This document shows positions 45,500-53,892 of a DNA stretch of 64,000 bases, in pieces. How positions within the stretch are numbered: the stretch's first letter is position 1; each line of letters begins with the position of its first letter. The notes under the pieces are model-generated. The model saw only the letters and a program-made list of their open reading frames with translations, had not been told where the DNA came from and made no database searches. Source of the DNA: Micromonospora zingiberis. GTDB taxonomy: Bacteria > Actinomycetota > Actinomycetes > Mycobacteriales > Micromonosporaceae. Position numbers and translations under genes: made by a program. The stretch covers positions 1-64,000 of the forward strand of contig NZ_SJJR01000009.1 of NCBI RefSeq assembly GCF_004331455.1, given 5' to 3'.

Positions 45500-46726
45500 A
45501 TGAGTCGCTCCGACGTCGTCGTCACCGGGCTCGGCGCGACCACCCCGCTGGGCGGGGACGTCGCGTCGACCTGGGACGCCATGCTCAACGGCCGCTCCGG
45601 GGTGAGTGCACTCACCCAGGAGTGGGCCGAGCAGTTGCCCGTCCGGATCGCCGCCCAGCTCGCGGTCGATCCGGCCACCGTGCTGGACCGGGTGAAGCTG
45701 CGCCGGCTGGACCGTTCCGAGGCGATCGCCCTGATCGCCGCCCACCAGGCCTGGGCGGACTCCGGCCTGGCCGACGCCGGGCTGGACCCGGAGCGGCTGG
45801 GGGTCAGCGTCGGCTCCGGCATCGGTGGTGCCGTCACCCTGCTCGCCCAGGACGACATCCTGGAGGCCTCCGGCCCGCGTCGGGTCTCCCCGCACACCGT
45901 GCCCATGCTGATGCCCAACGGCCCGGCGGCCTGGGTGGGCCTGGAACTCGGCGCCCGGGCCGGCGTGCACTCGGTGGCCAGCGCCTGCGCCACCGGCGCG
46001 GAGGCGATCGCGCTGGGTCTGGACATGATCCGGGCCGGCCGCGCCGACGTGGTGGTGGCCGGCGGCACCGAGGCGGTCATCCACCCGCTGCCGATCGCCG
46101 GTTTCGCGTCGATGCGGGCCATGTCGACCCGCAACGACGACCCGGAGCGGGCTTCCCGGCCGTGGGACAAGGGCCGGGACGGGTTCGTCCTCGGCGAGGG
46201 TGCCGGCATCGTGGTGCTGGAGCGCGCCGAGCACGCCGCCGCCCGGGGCGCCCGGGTGTACGCGCGGCTGGCCGGGGCCGGTATCACCTCCGACGGCTAC
46301 GACATCGTCCAGCCGCACCCGGAGGGTGCCGGGGCGATCCGGGCCATCGCGAAGGCGATCGCCGACGCGGATGTCGCGAAGGCCGACATCGCGCACGTCA
46401 ACGCGCACGCCACCTCGACGCCGGTGGGCGACCTGGCCGAGATCAAGGCGCTGCACCAGGCGCTGGGCGACCACCCGGTGCTGACCGCCACCAAGTCCAT
46501 GTCCGGGCACCTGCTCGGCGCCGCCGGCGCACTGGAGTCGATCGCGACGATCCTGGCGATCCGCGACAGCGTGGTGCCGCCGACGATCAACCTGGACGAC
46601 CCGGACGATGGACTCGACCTCGACGTGGTCGCCAACAAGGCCCGCGAGTTGTCCATTTCCGCGGCGCTGAACAACTCGTTCGGCTTCGGCGGTCACAACG
46701 TGGCCCTCGTCTTCACCCGCGTCTGA
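45500..46726 (+). CDS. fabF: 3-oxoacyl-ACP synthase II
   Basis: 408 residues, starting three bases after the acpP stop. The triad is Cys163 (VASACATGAEAI), His in VNAHATSTPVGD and His in MSGHLLGAAGA. It elongates acyl-ACP with malonyl-ACP. Last gene of the fasR-fabDH-acpP-fabF set, followed by a strong terminator. Confidence 0.97.
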   Translation: MSRSDVVVTGLGATTPLGGDVASTWDAMLNGRSGVSALTQEWAEQLPVRIAAQLAVDPATVLDRVKLRRLDRSEAIALIAAHQAWADSGLADAGLDPERLGVSVGSGIGGAVTLLAQDDILEASGPRRVSPHTVPMLMPNGPAAWVGLELGARAGVHSVASACATGAEAIALGLDMIRAGRADVVVAGGTEAVIHPLPIAGFASMRAMSTRNDDPERASRPWDKGRDGFVLGEGAGIVVLERAEHAAARGARVYARLAGAGITSDGYDIVQPHPEGAGAIRAIAKAIADADVAKADIAHVNAHATSTPVGDLAEIKALHQALGDHPVLTATKSMSGHLLGAAGALESIATILAIRDSVVPPTINLDDPDDGLDLDVVANKARELSISAALNNSFGFGGHNVALVFTRV

Positions 46727-46740
46727 GTTTCGCGGCCATC

Positions 46741-46778
46741 GGGCCCCCGCCGACGCCACCACGCGTCAGCGGGGGCCC
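46741..46778 (+). terminator. Terminator of the fab operon
   Basis: Perfect 10-bp inverted repeat gggcccccgc / gcgggggccc (46741-46750, 46769-46778) 14 bases after the fabF stop, closing an 18-base loop that itself pairs in part (gacgc/gcgtc). Confidence 0.75.
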
Positions 46779-46783
46779 GTGTG

Positions 46784-46840
46784 TCGCGGATCTTGGTACG
46801 AAATGACCCCATGAGGGCCATTTCGTACCAAGATCCGCGA
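46784..46840. terminator. Long perfect inverted repeat between convergent fabF and GH3 genes
   Basis: 22 bp perfect arms (tcgcggatcttggtacgaaa + tg at 46784-46805; complement at 46819-46840), with the stem extending inward after one mismatch. It follows the fab terminator and ends 8 bases before the GH3 stop codon. It probably stops GH3 transcription, though it is longer and less G/C-rich than the other terminators here. Confidence 0.7.
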
Positions 46841-46848
46841 GACAGCAC

Positions 46849-48576
46849 CTAGCCGCAGGTCGTGGCGGGCAGTCCGGGCACCTTGACCGGGGAGCGGCCC
46901 TGCGGTCGGGCCGTGCCGGCGAGCACCTCGGCCAGTGCCTCCATCGCGGCCCGGCTCGACGAGTACGTGGCCAGCAGCGTCGGCGAGGTCGCCCCGGCCA
47001 GCACGTACGGGGTGTCCATGGCGACCGTCACCGTGGCGTCGGCGCGCAGGTCCTTGGCACGGTCGCCGTACCCGACCAGGTGGACGATCTTGCCGCCGCT
47101 GGGCACCACCCGCACCCCGGCCTCGGTCAGCGCCTCGGTCAGCATGGCCCGGGTGTGCGCCCGGCCACCCGAGGAGGTGACGGTGACCGGCCCGGAAATC
47201 GCGACCGAGTCGCACCGGCCGCGCAGGACGGTCACCGCGGCGGCGGCCAGCGCCCGGGCCGCCGCGCGGTGCGCCGGGGCAGCCAGCGTGGACAGCTCCG
47301 GCGCCGCCTCGCCGGCCAGGGTGAACTTCATGGTCAGCACCCGGGTGACCGCCTCCACCAGCCGTGCCCGGGGCAGCGTGCCGTCGCGCAGGGCCGCCAG
47401 CAGCCCGTCGTACGCCTGGCTGACGTTCGGCGGCATGAGGATCAGGTCGTTGCCGGCCTTCAGGGCGCGTACGGCGGCCTCCCCCGGCCCCCAACGGCGC
47501 GCGGGTGGCATGTTCATGCCGTCGGTGATCACTACGCCCTGAAAGCCGAGTTCGCCCCGCAGTACCTCGGTGAGCAGCTTGTACGAGAAGGTCGCCGGCA
47601 CCCCGGGGTCGACCGAGCGGACGTCGAGGTGGGCGGACATCACGGCCAGCGCGCCGGCCTCGATGCCGGCGGTGAACGGCGGCCACGCCTCGGCCGCCAG
47701 CTTCTTGCGGGACTGGCCGAGTACGGGCAGGTCCTGGTGGGAGTCGTCGGCGCTGTGCCCGTGCCCCGGGAAGTGCTTCACGGTGGCGGCCACGCCAGCG
47801 GCCTGCAGTCCGCGTACCGCGCCGCCGACCTGCTCCGCGGCGCGCTGCGGATTCGCGCCGAACGACCGGGACCCGATCACCGCGCTGCGGGTGACCAGCA
47901 CGTCGGCGACCGGTGCGAAGTCGACGTTGATGCCCATCGCGGCCAGCTCGGTGCCGGCGGCCCGCCAGGCCGCCTCGGTCAGGGCGGGGTCACCGGCGGC
48001 CCCGGCGGCGAGGGCGCTGGGCAGCATGGTCACCCCCTCGGTGACCCGGGTGACCACGCCGTACTCCTGGTCGGTGCCGATGAGCAGGGGCGCCGCGCCG
48101 GCGGGCAGCTTCCCGGCGGCCGCACGCAGCCCGGTGGTCAGCTCCCGAACCTGCTTCGGGTTGTCGACGTTGGTGGTCGGCTGGTTGCCCTGGGTGGGAT
48201 CGTCCGCGCTGAAACCGACCAGGATCAGCCCACCGAGTCGGTACTTCTCGATCATCTCGGCCGGGGTGTCCACCCCGGCGAGGGCCCGATTGCCGGCCGC
48301 CGAGCCGGCCGACACCTCCGTCGCGCGGTCACCGTACGCGTACGGCATGAGCACCTGGCCGACCAGATCCTCGTCGGCGAGTTCGGCGACCAGGGCGGCG
48401 GCCCGGGTGGCCGGATCGTCCGGCGGCGCGCTCGACGGCGGCGCCGGCTCGGCCGAGCCGGACGGCGGGGCCGATCCGGGGCGCTGCCCGGCGTCCGAGC
48501 AACCGGAGGCGAGCAGCATGGTCACGGCGACGAGCACGGCGACGACACGCCGAGGGGTAGTCGACACGCCGCCCAT
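46849..48576 (-). CDS. Lipoprotein glycoside hydrolase family 3 (NagZ-like)
   Basis: 575 residues. A lipoprotein signal with lipobox LLASGC (Cys26) and a Ser/Pro-rich spacer lead to a GH3 domain. KHFPGHGHSADDSHQDLP is the His/Asp dyad loop characteristic of beta-N-acetylhexosaminidases (NagZ type), and VITDGMN carries the nucleophile Asp. A second GH3 C-terminal domain follows. It probably acts on cell-wall or chitin-derived N-acetylglucosaminides outside the membrane. ATG 48576 is used; GTG 48567 is an alternative. Confidence 0.9.
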   Translation of the reverse strand: MGGVSTTPRRVVAVLVAVTMLLASGCSDAGQRPGSAPPSGSAEPAPPSSAPPDDPATRAAALVAELADEDLVGQVLMPYAYGDRATEVSAGSAAGNRALAGVDTPAEMIEKYRLGGLILVGFSADDPTQGNQPTTNVDNPKQVRELTTGLRAAAGKLPAGAAPLLIGTDQEYGVVTRVTEGVTMLPSALAAGAAGDPALTEAAWRAAGTELAAMGINVDFAPVADVLVTRSAVIGSRSFGANPQRAAEQVGGAVRGLQAAGVAATVKHFPGHGHSADDSHQDLPVLGQSRKKLAAEAWPPFTAGIEAGALAVMSAHLDVRSVDPGVPATFSYKLLTEVLRGELGFQGVVITDGMNMPPARRWGPGEAAVRALKAGNDLILMPPNVSQAYDGLLAALRDGTLPRARLVEAVTRVLTMKFTLAGEAAPELSTLAAPAHRAAARALAAAAVTVLRGRCDSVAISGPVTVTSSGGRAHTRAMLTEALTEAGVRVVPSGGKIVHLVGYGDRAKDLRADATVTVAMDTPYVLAGATSPTLLATYSSSRAAMEALAEVLAGTARPQGRSPVKVPGLPATTCG

Positions 48577-48671
48577 CCCACCAGCTCACCGCGTATCGGG
48601 GCAACTCGGCCGGACTGCGCCCGGCGGGCCGCCAGCGCCGTACGCAGGCGTCCGGGTGGCCGGGCCGCCCC

Positions 48672-49163
48672 TCAGCCGACCCGGGTGAGCAGCGTCACCG
48701 GGGCTCCGTCTCCGGCGTAGCGGTACGGCTCCAGCTCGGCGTCCCAGGCGGTGCCGAGCGCCTTGTCCAGGGCGTGCGCCAGCGCCTCGGGTCCGCGTGC
48801 GGCGGCCATGAGGGTGCGCAACCGGTCCTCGCCGAGTTGGATGTCGCCAGCGGCACCCACGGTGGCCCGGAACAGCCCACGGCCCGGTACGTACATGAAA
48901 CGTTCACCGTCGGCGCCCGGACTGGGTTCCTCGGTGACCTCGAAACGGATCATGGGCCACTGCCGGAGGGCAGCAGCCAACTCGGCGCCCGTTCCCGGAC
49001 GACCGGACCAGCCGCATTCGGCCCGGCGGGCGCCGGGATCGACGGGCTGAGCAGTCCATTGCAGGTTGACCGGCGCGGCGAGGACGCGCGCGATCGCCCA
49101 CTCGACGTGTGAGCACACGGCGAGCGGGGTCGAATGGACGTATACGACGCCACGCGTTGGCAC
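48672..49163 (-). CDS. DUF3145 domain protein
   Basis: 163 residues. RGVVYVHSTPLAVCSHVEWAIARVLA at the start and ECGWSGRPGTGAELAAALRQWPMIRFEVTEEPSPG in the middle are the DUF3145 pattern, conserved across actinobacteria near the fab genes. No enzymatic motif is known. It diverges from the 109-residue gene. Confidence 0.92.
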   Translation of the reverse strand: MPTRGVVYVHSTPLAVCSHVEWAIARVLAAPVNLQWTAQPVDPGARRAECGWSGRPGTGAELAAALRQWPMIRFEVTEEPSPGADGERFMYVPGRGLFRATVGAAGDIQLGEDRLRTLMAAARGPEALAHALDKALGTAWDAELEPYRYAGDGAPVTLLTRVG

Positions 49164-49474
49164 GGTGACCTCCCGGAGAGCGAGGTGCGTCTTCCCCTAC
49201 GACCTCGCCCGACCCCGGGTGCGTTGCTGGAACACATGATGACTGCTGTGACGGATGGTACGCCAGGGAATCGGAAAATCCGCCGGCCGGAATACCCGGA
49301 CAGGTGACCGCCGTTCCACCTCGTGACGCCGCGATGACCAGCCGGGATCGTGGGTCGTGTACAGTTCCATCGGCGGCCTGTGCCGCGTAAGCCTCTCGCG
49401 GGTCACCCATCGGGTGACACCCGCAACAGCCCCCGGACGTTTCGTCCTCCGTACGTCTTGCAAGGAGTACCTCC
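49164..49474. other. Divergent promoter region with an imperfect hairpin
   Basis: 311 bases. A hairpin gcgggtcaccc / gggtgacacccgc lies near 49405-49432, in the leader of the downstream plus-strand gene, with a two-base bulge. It could be an attenuator or a regulator site. No other gene or known RNA element is seen. Confidence 0.4.
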
Positions 49475-49804
49475 GTGGCGAGCAACACCTCTAAGACCGC
49501 GCGCGCGTCAGTCCGGGCCGGCCAGGCTGGCCAGGGTGGCGCCCTCAGCGTGCTGGGCGAGTTCAAGTACCTGATCCCGCTCAACGGCGGCAAGCACGCC
49601 TACGTGCGGAACCTGACCAACGGCAAGACCGCGCACCTGCGTACCGACTCCGAGGCCTTCGTCGAGGAGATCCGGGTGCTGGCCGCCGCCGGCCACGCCG
49701 CCAAGATCCGGGCGGAGATCAACAACCTGAACGCCACCCACCCGGGCGACGGCTGGGACGCCACCGAGAAGCGCCTGGTCGAGGCCGGCGTCTTCGAGGG
49801 CTGA
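49475..49804 (+). CDS. Conserved-type hypothetical protein
   Basis: 109 residues, GTG 49475 with AAGGAG upstream. A basic Ala/Ser/Gly-rich N-terminus (about 20 residues) is followed by a compact domain ([30 protein letters not shown]) and helices to the end. No signal peptide. The order of beta strands then helices looks like a small folded domain, possibly nucleic-acid-binding given the lysine-rich loops, but I do not recognise it. Confidence 0.8.
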   Translation: MASNTSKTARASVRAGQAGQGGALSVLGEFKYLIPLNGGKHAYVRNLTNGKTAHLRTDSEAFVEEIRVLAAAGHAAKIRAEINNLNATHPGDGWDATEKRLVEAGVFEG

Positions 49805-49820
49805 GCCGCACGTACCACCA

Positions 49821-49856
49821 CGAACGCCCGTCGGGTTCCCACCCGGCGGGCGTTCG
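49821..49856. terminator. Bidirectional terminator
   Basis: cgaacgcccg (49821-49830) pairs with cgggcgttcg (49847-49856), with the stem continuing inward (tcgggt/acccgg, one wobble). It lies between a plus-strand gene and the convergent carbonic anhydrase gene. Confidence 0.8.
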
Positions 49857-49869
49857 TCGTCGGCGGCGG

Positions 49870-50517
49870 TCAGGGCGGGTCGAGCAGGGCCACCTCGCCG
49901 GTGGCGAGGTCGTAGACCGCGCCGGCCACCGCGACCCGTCCCGCGCCGATGGGCGCGACCAGCAGCGGATCGGCGCGCAGCGTGGCCACCGTACGGTGGA
50001 CGTGCCGGCGGACCGCCAACGGCTGGATCTGCGGATCGTCCAGCCCCACCTCGGTCACCGCGGGGGCGATCCGGTCGACCAGGTGGGCCAGCGCGCCCGG
50101 GGGGCGTCGACCGGCGCGCAACGCCGCCACCGTGGCGTCGACCGCGCCGCAGCGCTCGTGCCCCAGCACCATCACCAGCGGTACGCCCAGCACGTCGACC
50201 ACGTACTCGATCGAGCCGAGCACGGCCCGGTCCAGCACGTGCCCGCCGGTACGGATCACGCAGATCGAACCGAAGGTCTGGTCGAAGATCGCCTCCAGCG
50301 GCACTCGCGAGTCGATGCAGCCGAGCAGGACGGCGTACGGCTGCTGATCACCCGAGGCGCTCGCGGCCGCCGCGGTCACGTCGTGCCCGTGCACCGGTTG
50401 GCCGCTGACGAAGCGGCGGTTGCCGGTGAGCAGCTCGGCCAGGGCGGTACGCGGGCTTCCGCCGGGCGCCCGGCCGGGCGGCACGGACCCGCTGGGCGCT
50501 GCCCGCGACACTGCCAT
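49870..50517 (-). CDS. Beta-class carbonic anhydrase
   Basis: 215 residues from ATG 50517. Zinc ligands are Cys67, His120 and Cys123 (GCIDSR and GHERCGA), with the Asp69-Arg71 dyad, so it should interconvert CO2 and bicarbonate. [23 protein letters not shown] matches the family. Bicarbonate could feed carboxylations for malonyl-CoA made near the fab genes (inference). It diverges from the alpha/beta hydrolase. Confidence 0.93.
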   Translation of the reverse strand: MAVSRAAPSGSVPPGRAPGGSPRTALAELLTGNRRFVSGQPVHGHDVTAAAASASGDQQPYAVLLGCIDSRVPLEAIFDQTFGSICVIRTGGHVLDRAVLGSIEYVVDVLGVPLVMVLGHERCGAVDATVAALRAGRRPPGALAHLVDRIAPAVTEVGLDDPQIQPLAVRRHVHRTVATLRADPLLVAPIGAGRVAVAGAVYDLATGEVALLDPP

Positions 50518-50666
50518 GCCATCCAGCTTGACCCCGTCGCCGCGCACCCCGGGGCCGGTTGGGAATCTTCTCAACGTCCCGGTTCGCGTGGTGTCATGAC
50601 GGGTAGCCGCTGTTACCACCGGGTATCCCCGGTGTTACGCATCCGCGCGGTCGTGGGGAGGTGGCG

Positions 50667-51581
50667 ATGCCAGAGCGGATCGAGGTACGGCTACCCGACG
50701 ACGTACGCCTGCACGTGGAGACCAGCGGTCCGGCGGACGCCGAGGTCACCGCGGTGCTGCTGCACGGCTGGACGTTGGACGGGCGCAGCTGGCACCGCCA
50801 GTTGGCGGCCCTGCGCGAGACGTACCCCACGGTGCGGGTGGTCAGCTACGACGCACGCGGGCACGGGCGCTCCAGTTGCATGACCCTGCCCACGGCCACG
50901 CTGGCCCAGCTCGGCGACGACCTGGCGGCGGTGCTGGACGCGGTCGCCCCCGCCGGCCGGGTGGTGCTGGTCGGCCACTCGATGGGCGGCATGACGATCA
51001 TGGAGTACGCCCACCGCCACCCGGACCACTTCGCGCGCCGCACGGCCGGTCTGGTCTTCGTCTCCACCACGGCCGAGGGGCACACGCACACCGTCTACGG
51101 CCTGTCGCCACGGATCGCCCGGATCATCCGGCTGGCCGAGACCACCGGGGCCGGGGTGTTGGCCCGCTGCGGCTCGTGGCGCCCGCCCCAGGCCCTGCTG
51201 CGGGCGCTGCGGCCCAGCATCCGCTGGATGCTCTTCGGTGAGCGCTGCGATCCGGTCGACATCCGCCTGGTCACCTCGGCGGTGGCGCACGCCTCGCTGC
51301 GTTCGATCGGCGGGTTCCGGGCGTCGATCGGCACCCAACACCGGCTGGCGACGCTCGCCGCGCTGGCGCACCTGCCGGCCGCCGCGCTGGTCGGCGACCG
51401 GGACCGGCTCACCCCACCACCGTGTGCGGAGTCGATCGCCGCGGCGCTGCCGGCCACCGAGCTGACCGTGTGTCCCGGGGCCGGCCACATGCTGATGATG
51501 GAACGCCCCGAGGAGGTCAACGCCGCGCTGTCCGGCGTGCTGCGCCGGGTGCTCGACGCCAGCCCCGCCCACCGCTGTTAA
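50667..51581 (+). CDS. Alpha/beta hydrolase
   Basis: 304 residues. ATG 50667 is five bases from GGGGAGG; the GTG at 50661 overlaps it. VLLHGWTLDGRSW supplies the oxyanion hole, VLVGHSMGGMTIMEYA the Ser nucleophile and GAGHMLMMERPEEV the catalytic His. Substrate unknown. The stop codon TAA falls inside 52-bp repeat copy E, so the last residues of the protein depend on where that element is placed. Confidence 0.88.
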   Translation: MPERIEVRLPDDVRLHVETSGPADAEVTAVLLHGWTLDGRSWHRQLAALRETYPTVRVVSYDARGHGRSSCMTLPTATLAQLGDDLAAVLDAVAPAGRVVLVGHSMGGMTIMEYAHRHPDHFARRTAGLVFVSTTAEGHTHTVYGLSPRIARIIRLAETTGAGVLARCGSWRPPQALLRALRPSIRWMLFGERCDPVDIRLVTSAVAHASLRSIGGFRASIGTQHRLATLAALAHLPAAALVGDRDRLTPPPCAESIAAALPATELTVCPGAGHMLMMERPEEVNAALSGVLRRVLDASPAHRC

Positions 51582-51628
51582 CAAGGGCCCCCTGCTCTAC
51601 CTGAGGCGTTAACAAGGTGCCCTTCCTT
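51577..51628 (+). repeat. 52-bp intergenic repeat, copy E, overlapping a stop codon
   Basis: Fifth copy, plus orientation, between the alpha/beta hydrolase and helicase genes. Its first bases gttaac supply the TAA stop (51579-51581) of the hydrolase gene. It ends gtgcccttcctt. Confidence 0.9.
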
Positions 51629-51693
51629 GCACCTAAGCGGCGGGGCGTAATCTCGTGCGGTTGGCCGGCCGGCGTCACGAGGGGAAGCGAGCG

Positions 51694-53808
51694 GTGGATC
51701 AGAGCACCCTGGATCAGGAGATCGCCGTCGAGCAACGGCATCTCGACCGGGTGTACGCACGACTGGCCGAGCTGCGGCGCGCGGCGGTCCGCGCCGAACG
51801 CGACGGCTACCGGCTGGCCCGGGTCGGCAACTTCGGCGCACTTGTCGAACGCGACGCGATGGTCTTCCACGCCGCGCAGCGACGTCACCTGCTCGACGCC
51901 GAGTACGAGGGGCTGGTCTTCGGGCGGCTCGACCTGCGTGACGGGCAGGTGCTCTACGTCGGGCGGCTCGGCATCCGCGACGAGGACGCCAGCACGCTGG
52001 TGGTCGACTGGCGGGCCCCGGCCGCCGCCGCGTTCTACCAGGCGACTCCCGCCGAGCCGCTCGGGGTGGTGCGGCGCCGGACGATCCAGTCCAGCGGCGA
52101 ACGGGTCACCCGGATCGAGGACGACCTGCTCGACCCGGACGCCGCACCGCCGGAGATGTCGGTGGTCGGTGACGGCGCGCTGCTGGCCACCCTCTCCCGT
52201 ACCACCGGTCGGGGCATGCGCGACATCGTCGCGACCATCCAGCGGGAGCAGGACGAGGCGATCCGCTCCCCCGGTTCCGGGGTCACGCTCGTCTCCGGCG
52301 GTCCGGGCACCGGCAAGACGGCGGTGGCACTGCACCGCGCCGCGTACCTGCTCTACGCCGACCGCAGCCGGTACGCCGGGGGCGGGATCCTGGTCGTCGG
52401 CCCGTCCTCGGTCTTCGTCTCCTACATCGCCTCGGTGCTGCCGTCGCTGGGCGAGGACACCGCCACCCTGCACTCGCTGGGCAGCCTCTTCCCCGGCCTG
52501 GCCGCCACCCGTACCGACCCGCCCCAGGTGGCCACGATCAAGGGGTCGCTGCGGATGCGTCGGGTCCTGGAGCGCGCCGCCCGGGACATCGCGCCGGGCG
52601 CCCCGACCGAGCTGCGCCTGCTGTACCGGGGACAGCTGTTGCGGCTGGACCGGACCGAGCTGGACGCGGTCTGGAACCGGGCCCTGGCGCGGGGCGCCCG
52701 CCGCAACGAGGTACGCCGGGCCGGCTTCGACGGCGTGCTCGCCGCGCTCTGGGCGCAGGCCCGCCGGCTGGGCATCGCCGGGCTACCCGAGCAGCGCGCC
52801 TTCGAGGACGAGTTGATCGAGCGCACCGACTTCCGGGACTTCCTGAAGGCGTGGTGGCCCCGACTGCATCCCCGGCACGTGCTCGGTTGGCTGGCCGACC
52901 CGGAGCGGCTGCGGCGGTACGGCACCGGCATCCTCTCCGGTTCCGAGATCCGGTTGCTGAGCCAGGCGTACCGGGGGCTGGCCGCCGACGGGCCGACCGT
53001 CGCCGACGCCGCGTTGCTCGACGAACTGGACGCGCTGCTGGGCAAGCCGATGCGCCGGGCCCGCCCCAAGCGGGACCCGTACCAGTTGGCCGGCGGGGTC
53101 CGCGAGCTGAGCACCTTCGCCGATCGGCAGCGGGCCGCCCGGCAGGCCGCCCGGGAACGCCCGGAGGACTACCGCGACTACGCCCACGTGGTGGTCGACG
53201 AGTCGCAGGACGTCTCGCCGATGCAGTGGCGGATGATCGGCCGACGGGCCCGACTGGCCTCCTGGACCGTGGTGGGTGACCCGGCGCAGACCGCGTGGAC
53301 GGGCGATCCGCAGGAGCTGACCCGGGCCCGGGACCAGGCACTGGGCCGGCGACGGCGGCACCGCTTCACGCTCACCACCAACTACCGCAACTCGGCGGAG
53401 ATCTTCGCGGTGGCAGCCGAGGAGATCCGCCGGGTGTACCCGGATCTCCCGCTGCCCACCGCCGTCCGTTCCACCGGGGTCGACCCGATTCGACTGGTGG
53501 TGCCGCCCGCCGAGTTGGCGACGAGCGTGGTGACCGCCGCGAGCGCCCTGCTCGACGAGGTCGAGGGCACCGTCGGGGTGATCACTCCGGTGCCCCGCCG
53601 GGACGAGGTGGCGGCCTGGCTGGGTGGGCTCGGCGGGGAACGTCTCCAGGTGGTGACGAGCCTGGAGGCCAAGGGCATGGAGTACGACGGGGTGGTGCTG
53701 GTCGCGCCGGGCGAGATCCGGGCGGTGCCCGACTCGGGCGTGCGTACGCTCTACGTCGCGCTGTCCCGGGCCACCCAACGGCTGACCACGGTCGACGTGG
53801 CCGAGTGA
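51694..53808 (+). CDS. HelD/HelR-like RNA-polymerase-associated helicase
   Basis: 704 residues, GTG 51694 with GAGGGGAAG upstream. A charged coiled-coil N-terminus (LDQEIAVEQRHLDRVYARLAEL) precedes a superfamily 1 helicase: Walker A GGPGTGKTAVALHRAAYLL, VVVDESQDVSPMQW, GDPAQTAW, TTNYRNSAEI and VTSLEAKGMEYDGVVLV. This layout fits HelD, which strips RNA polymerase off DNA; the HelR branch in actinomycetes also protects it from rifampicin. A UvrD-like repair helicase is the alternative. No rifamycin-associated element is visible upstream. Confidence 0.85.
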   Translation: MDQSTLDQEIAVEQRHLDRVYARLAELRRAAVRAERDGYRLARVGNFGALVERDAMVFHAAQRRHLLDAEYEGLVFGRLDLRDGQVLYVGRLGIRDEDASTLVVDWRAPAAAAFYQATPAEPLGVVRRRTIQSSGERVTRIEDDLLDPDAAPPEMSVVGDGALLATLSRTTGRGMRDIVATIQREQDEAIRSPGSGVTLVSGGPGTGKTAVALHRAAYLLYADRSRYAGGGILVVGPSSVFVSYIASVLPSLGEDTATLHSLGSLFPGLAATRTDPPQVATIKGSLRMRRVLERAARDIAPGAPTELRLLYRGQLLRLDRTELDAVWNRALARGARRNEVRRAGFDGVLAALWAQARRLGIAGLPEQRAFEDELIERTDFRDFLKAWWPRLHPRHVLGWLADPERLRRYGTGILSGSEIRLLSQAYRGLAADGPTVADAALLDELDALLGKPMRRARPKRDPYQLAGGVRELSTFADRQRAARQAARERPEDYRDYAHVVVDESQDVSPMQWRMIGRRARLASWTVVGDPAQTAWTGDPQELTRARDQALGRRRRHRFTLTTNYRNSAEIFAVAAEEIRRVYPDLPLPTAVRSTGVDPIRLVVPPAELATSVVTAASALLDEVEGTVGVITPVPRRDEVAAWLGGLGGERLQVVTSLEAKGMEYDGVVLVAPGEIRAVPDSGVRTLYVALSRATQRLTTVDVAE

Positions 53809-53892
53809 GACGGCGGACCGGCCGACGGTTGCACACATAGCGATGTTGGCATAGTTCCGCCGTCGGGACGGCCGACGACGCAAGGTGTCTGC

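Noticed and set aside
6254..51628. 52-bp repeats as CRISPR repeats or insertion-sequence ends
   Set aside because: Copies are single and 3-15 kb apart, with no spacers, no transposase and no paired ends flanking a gene.
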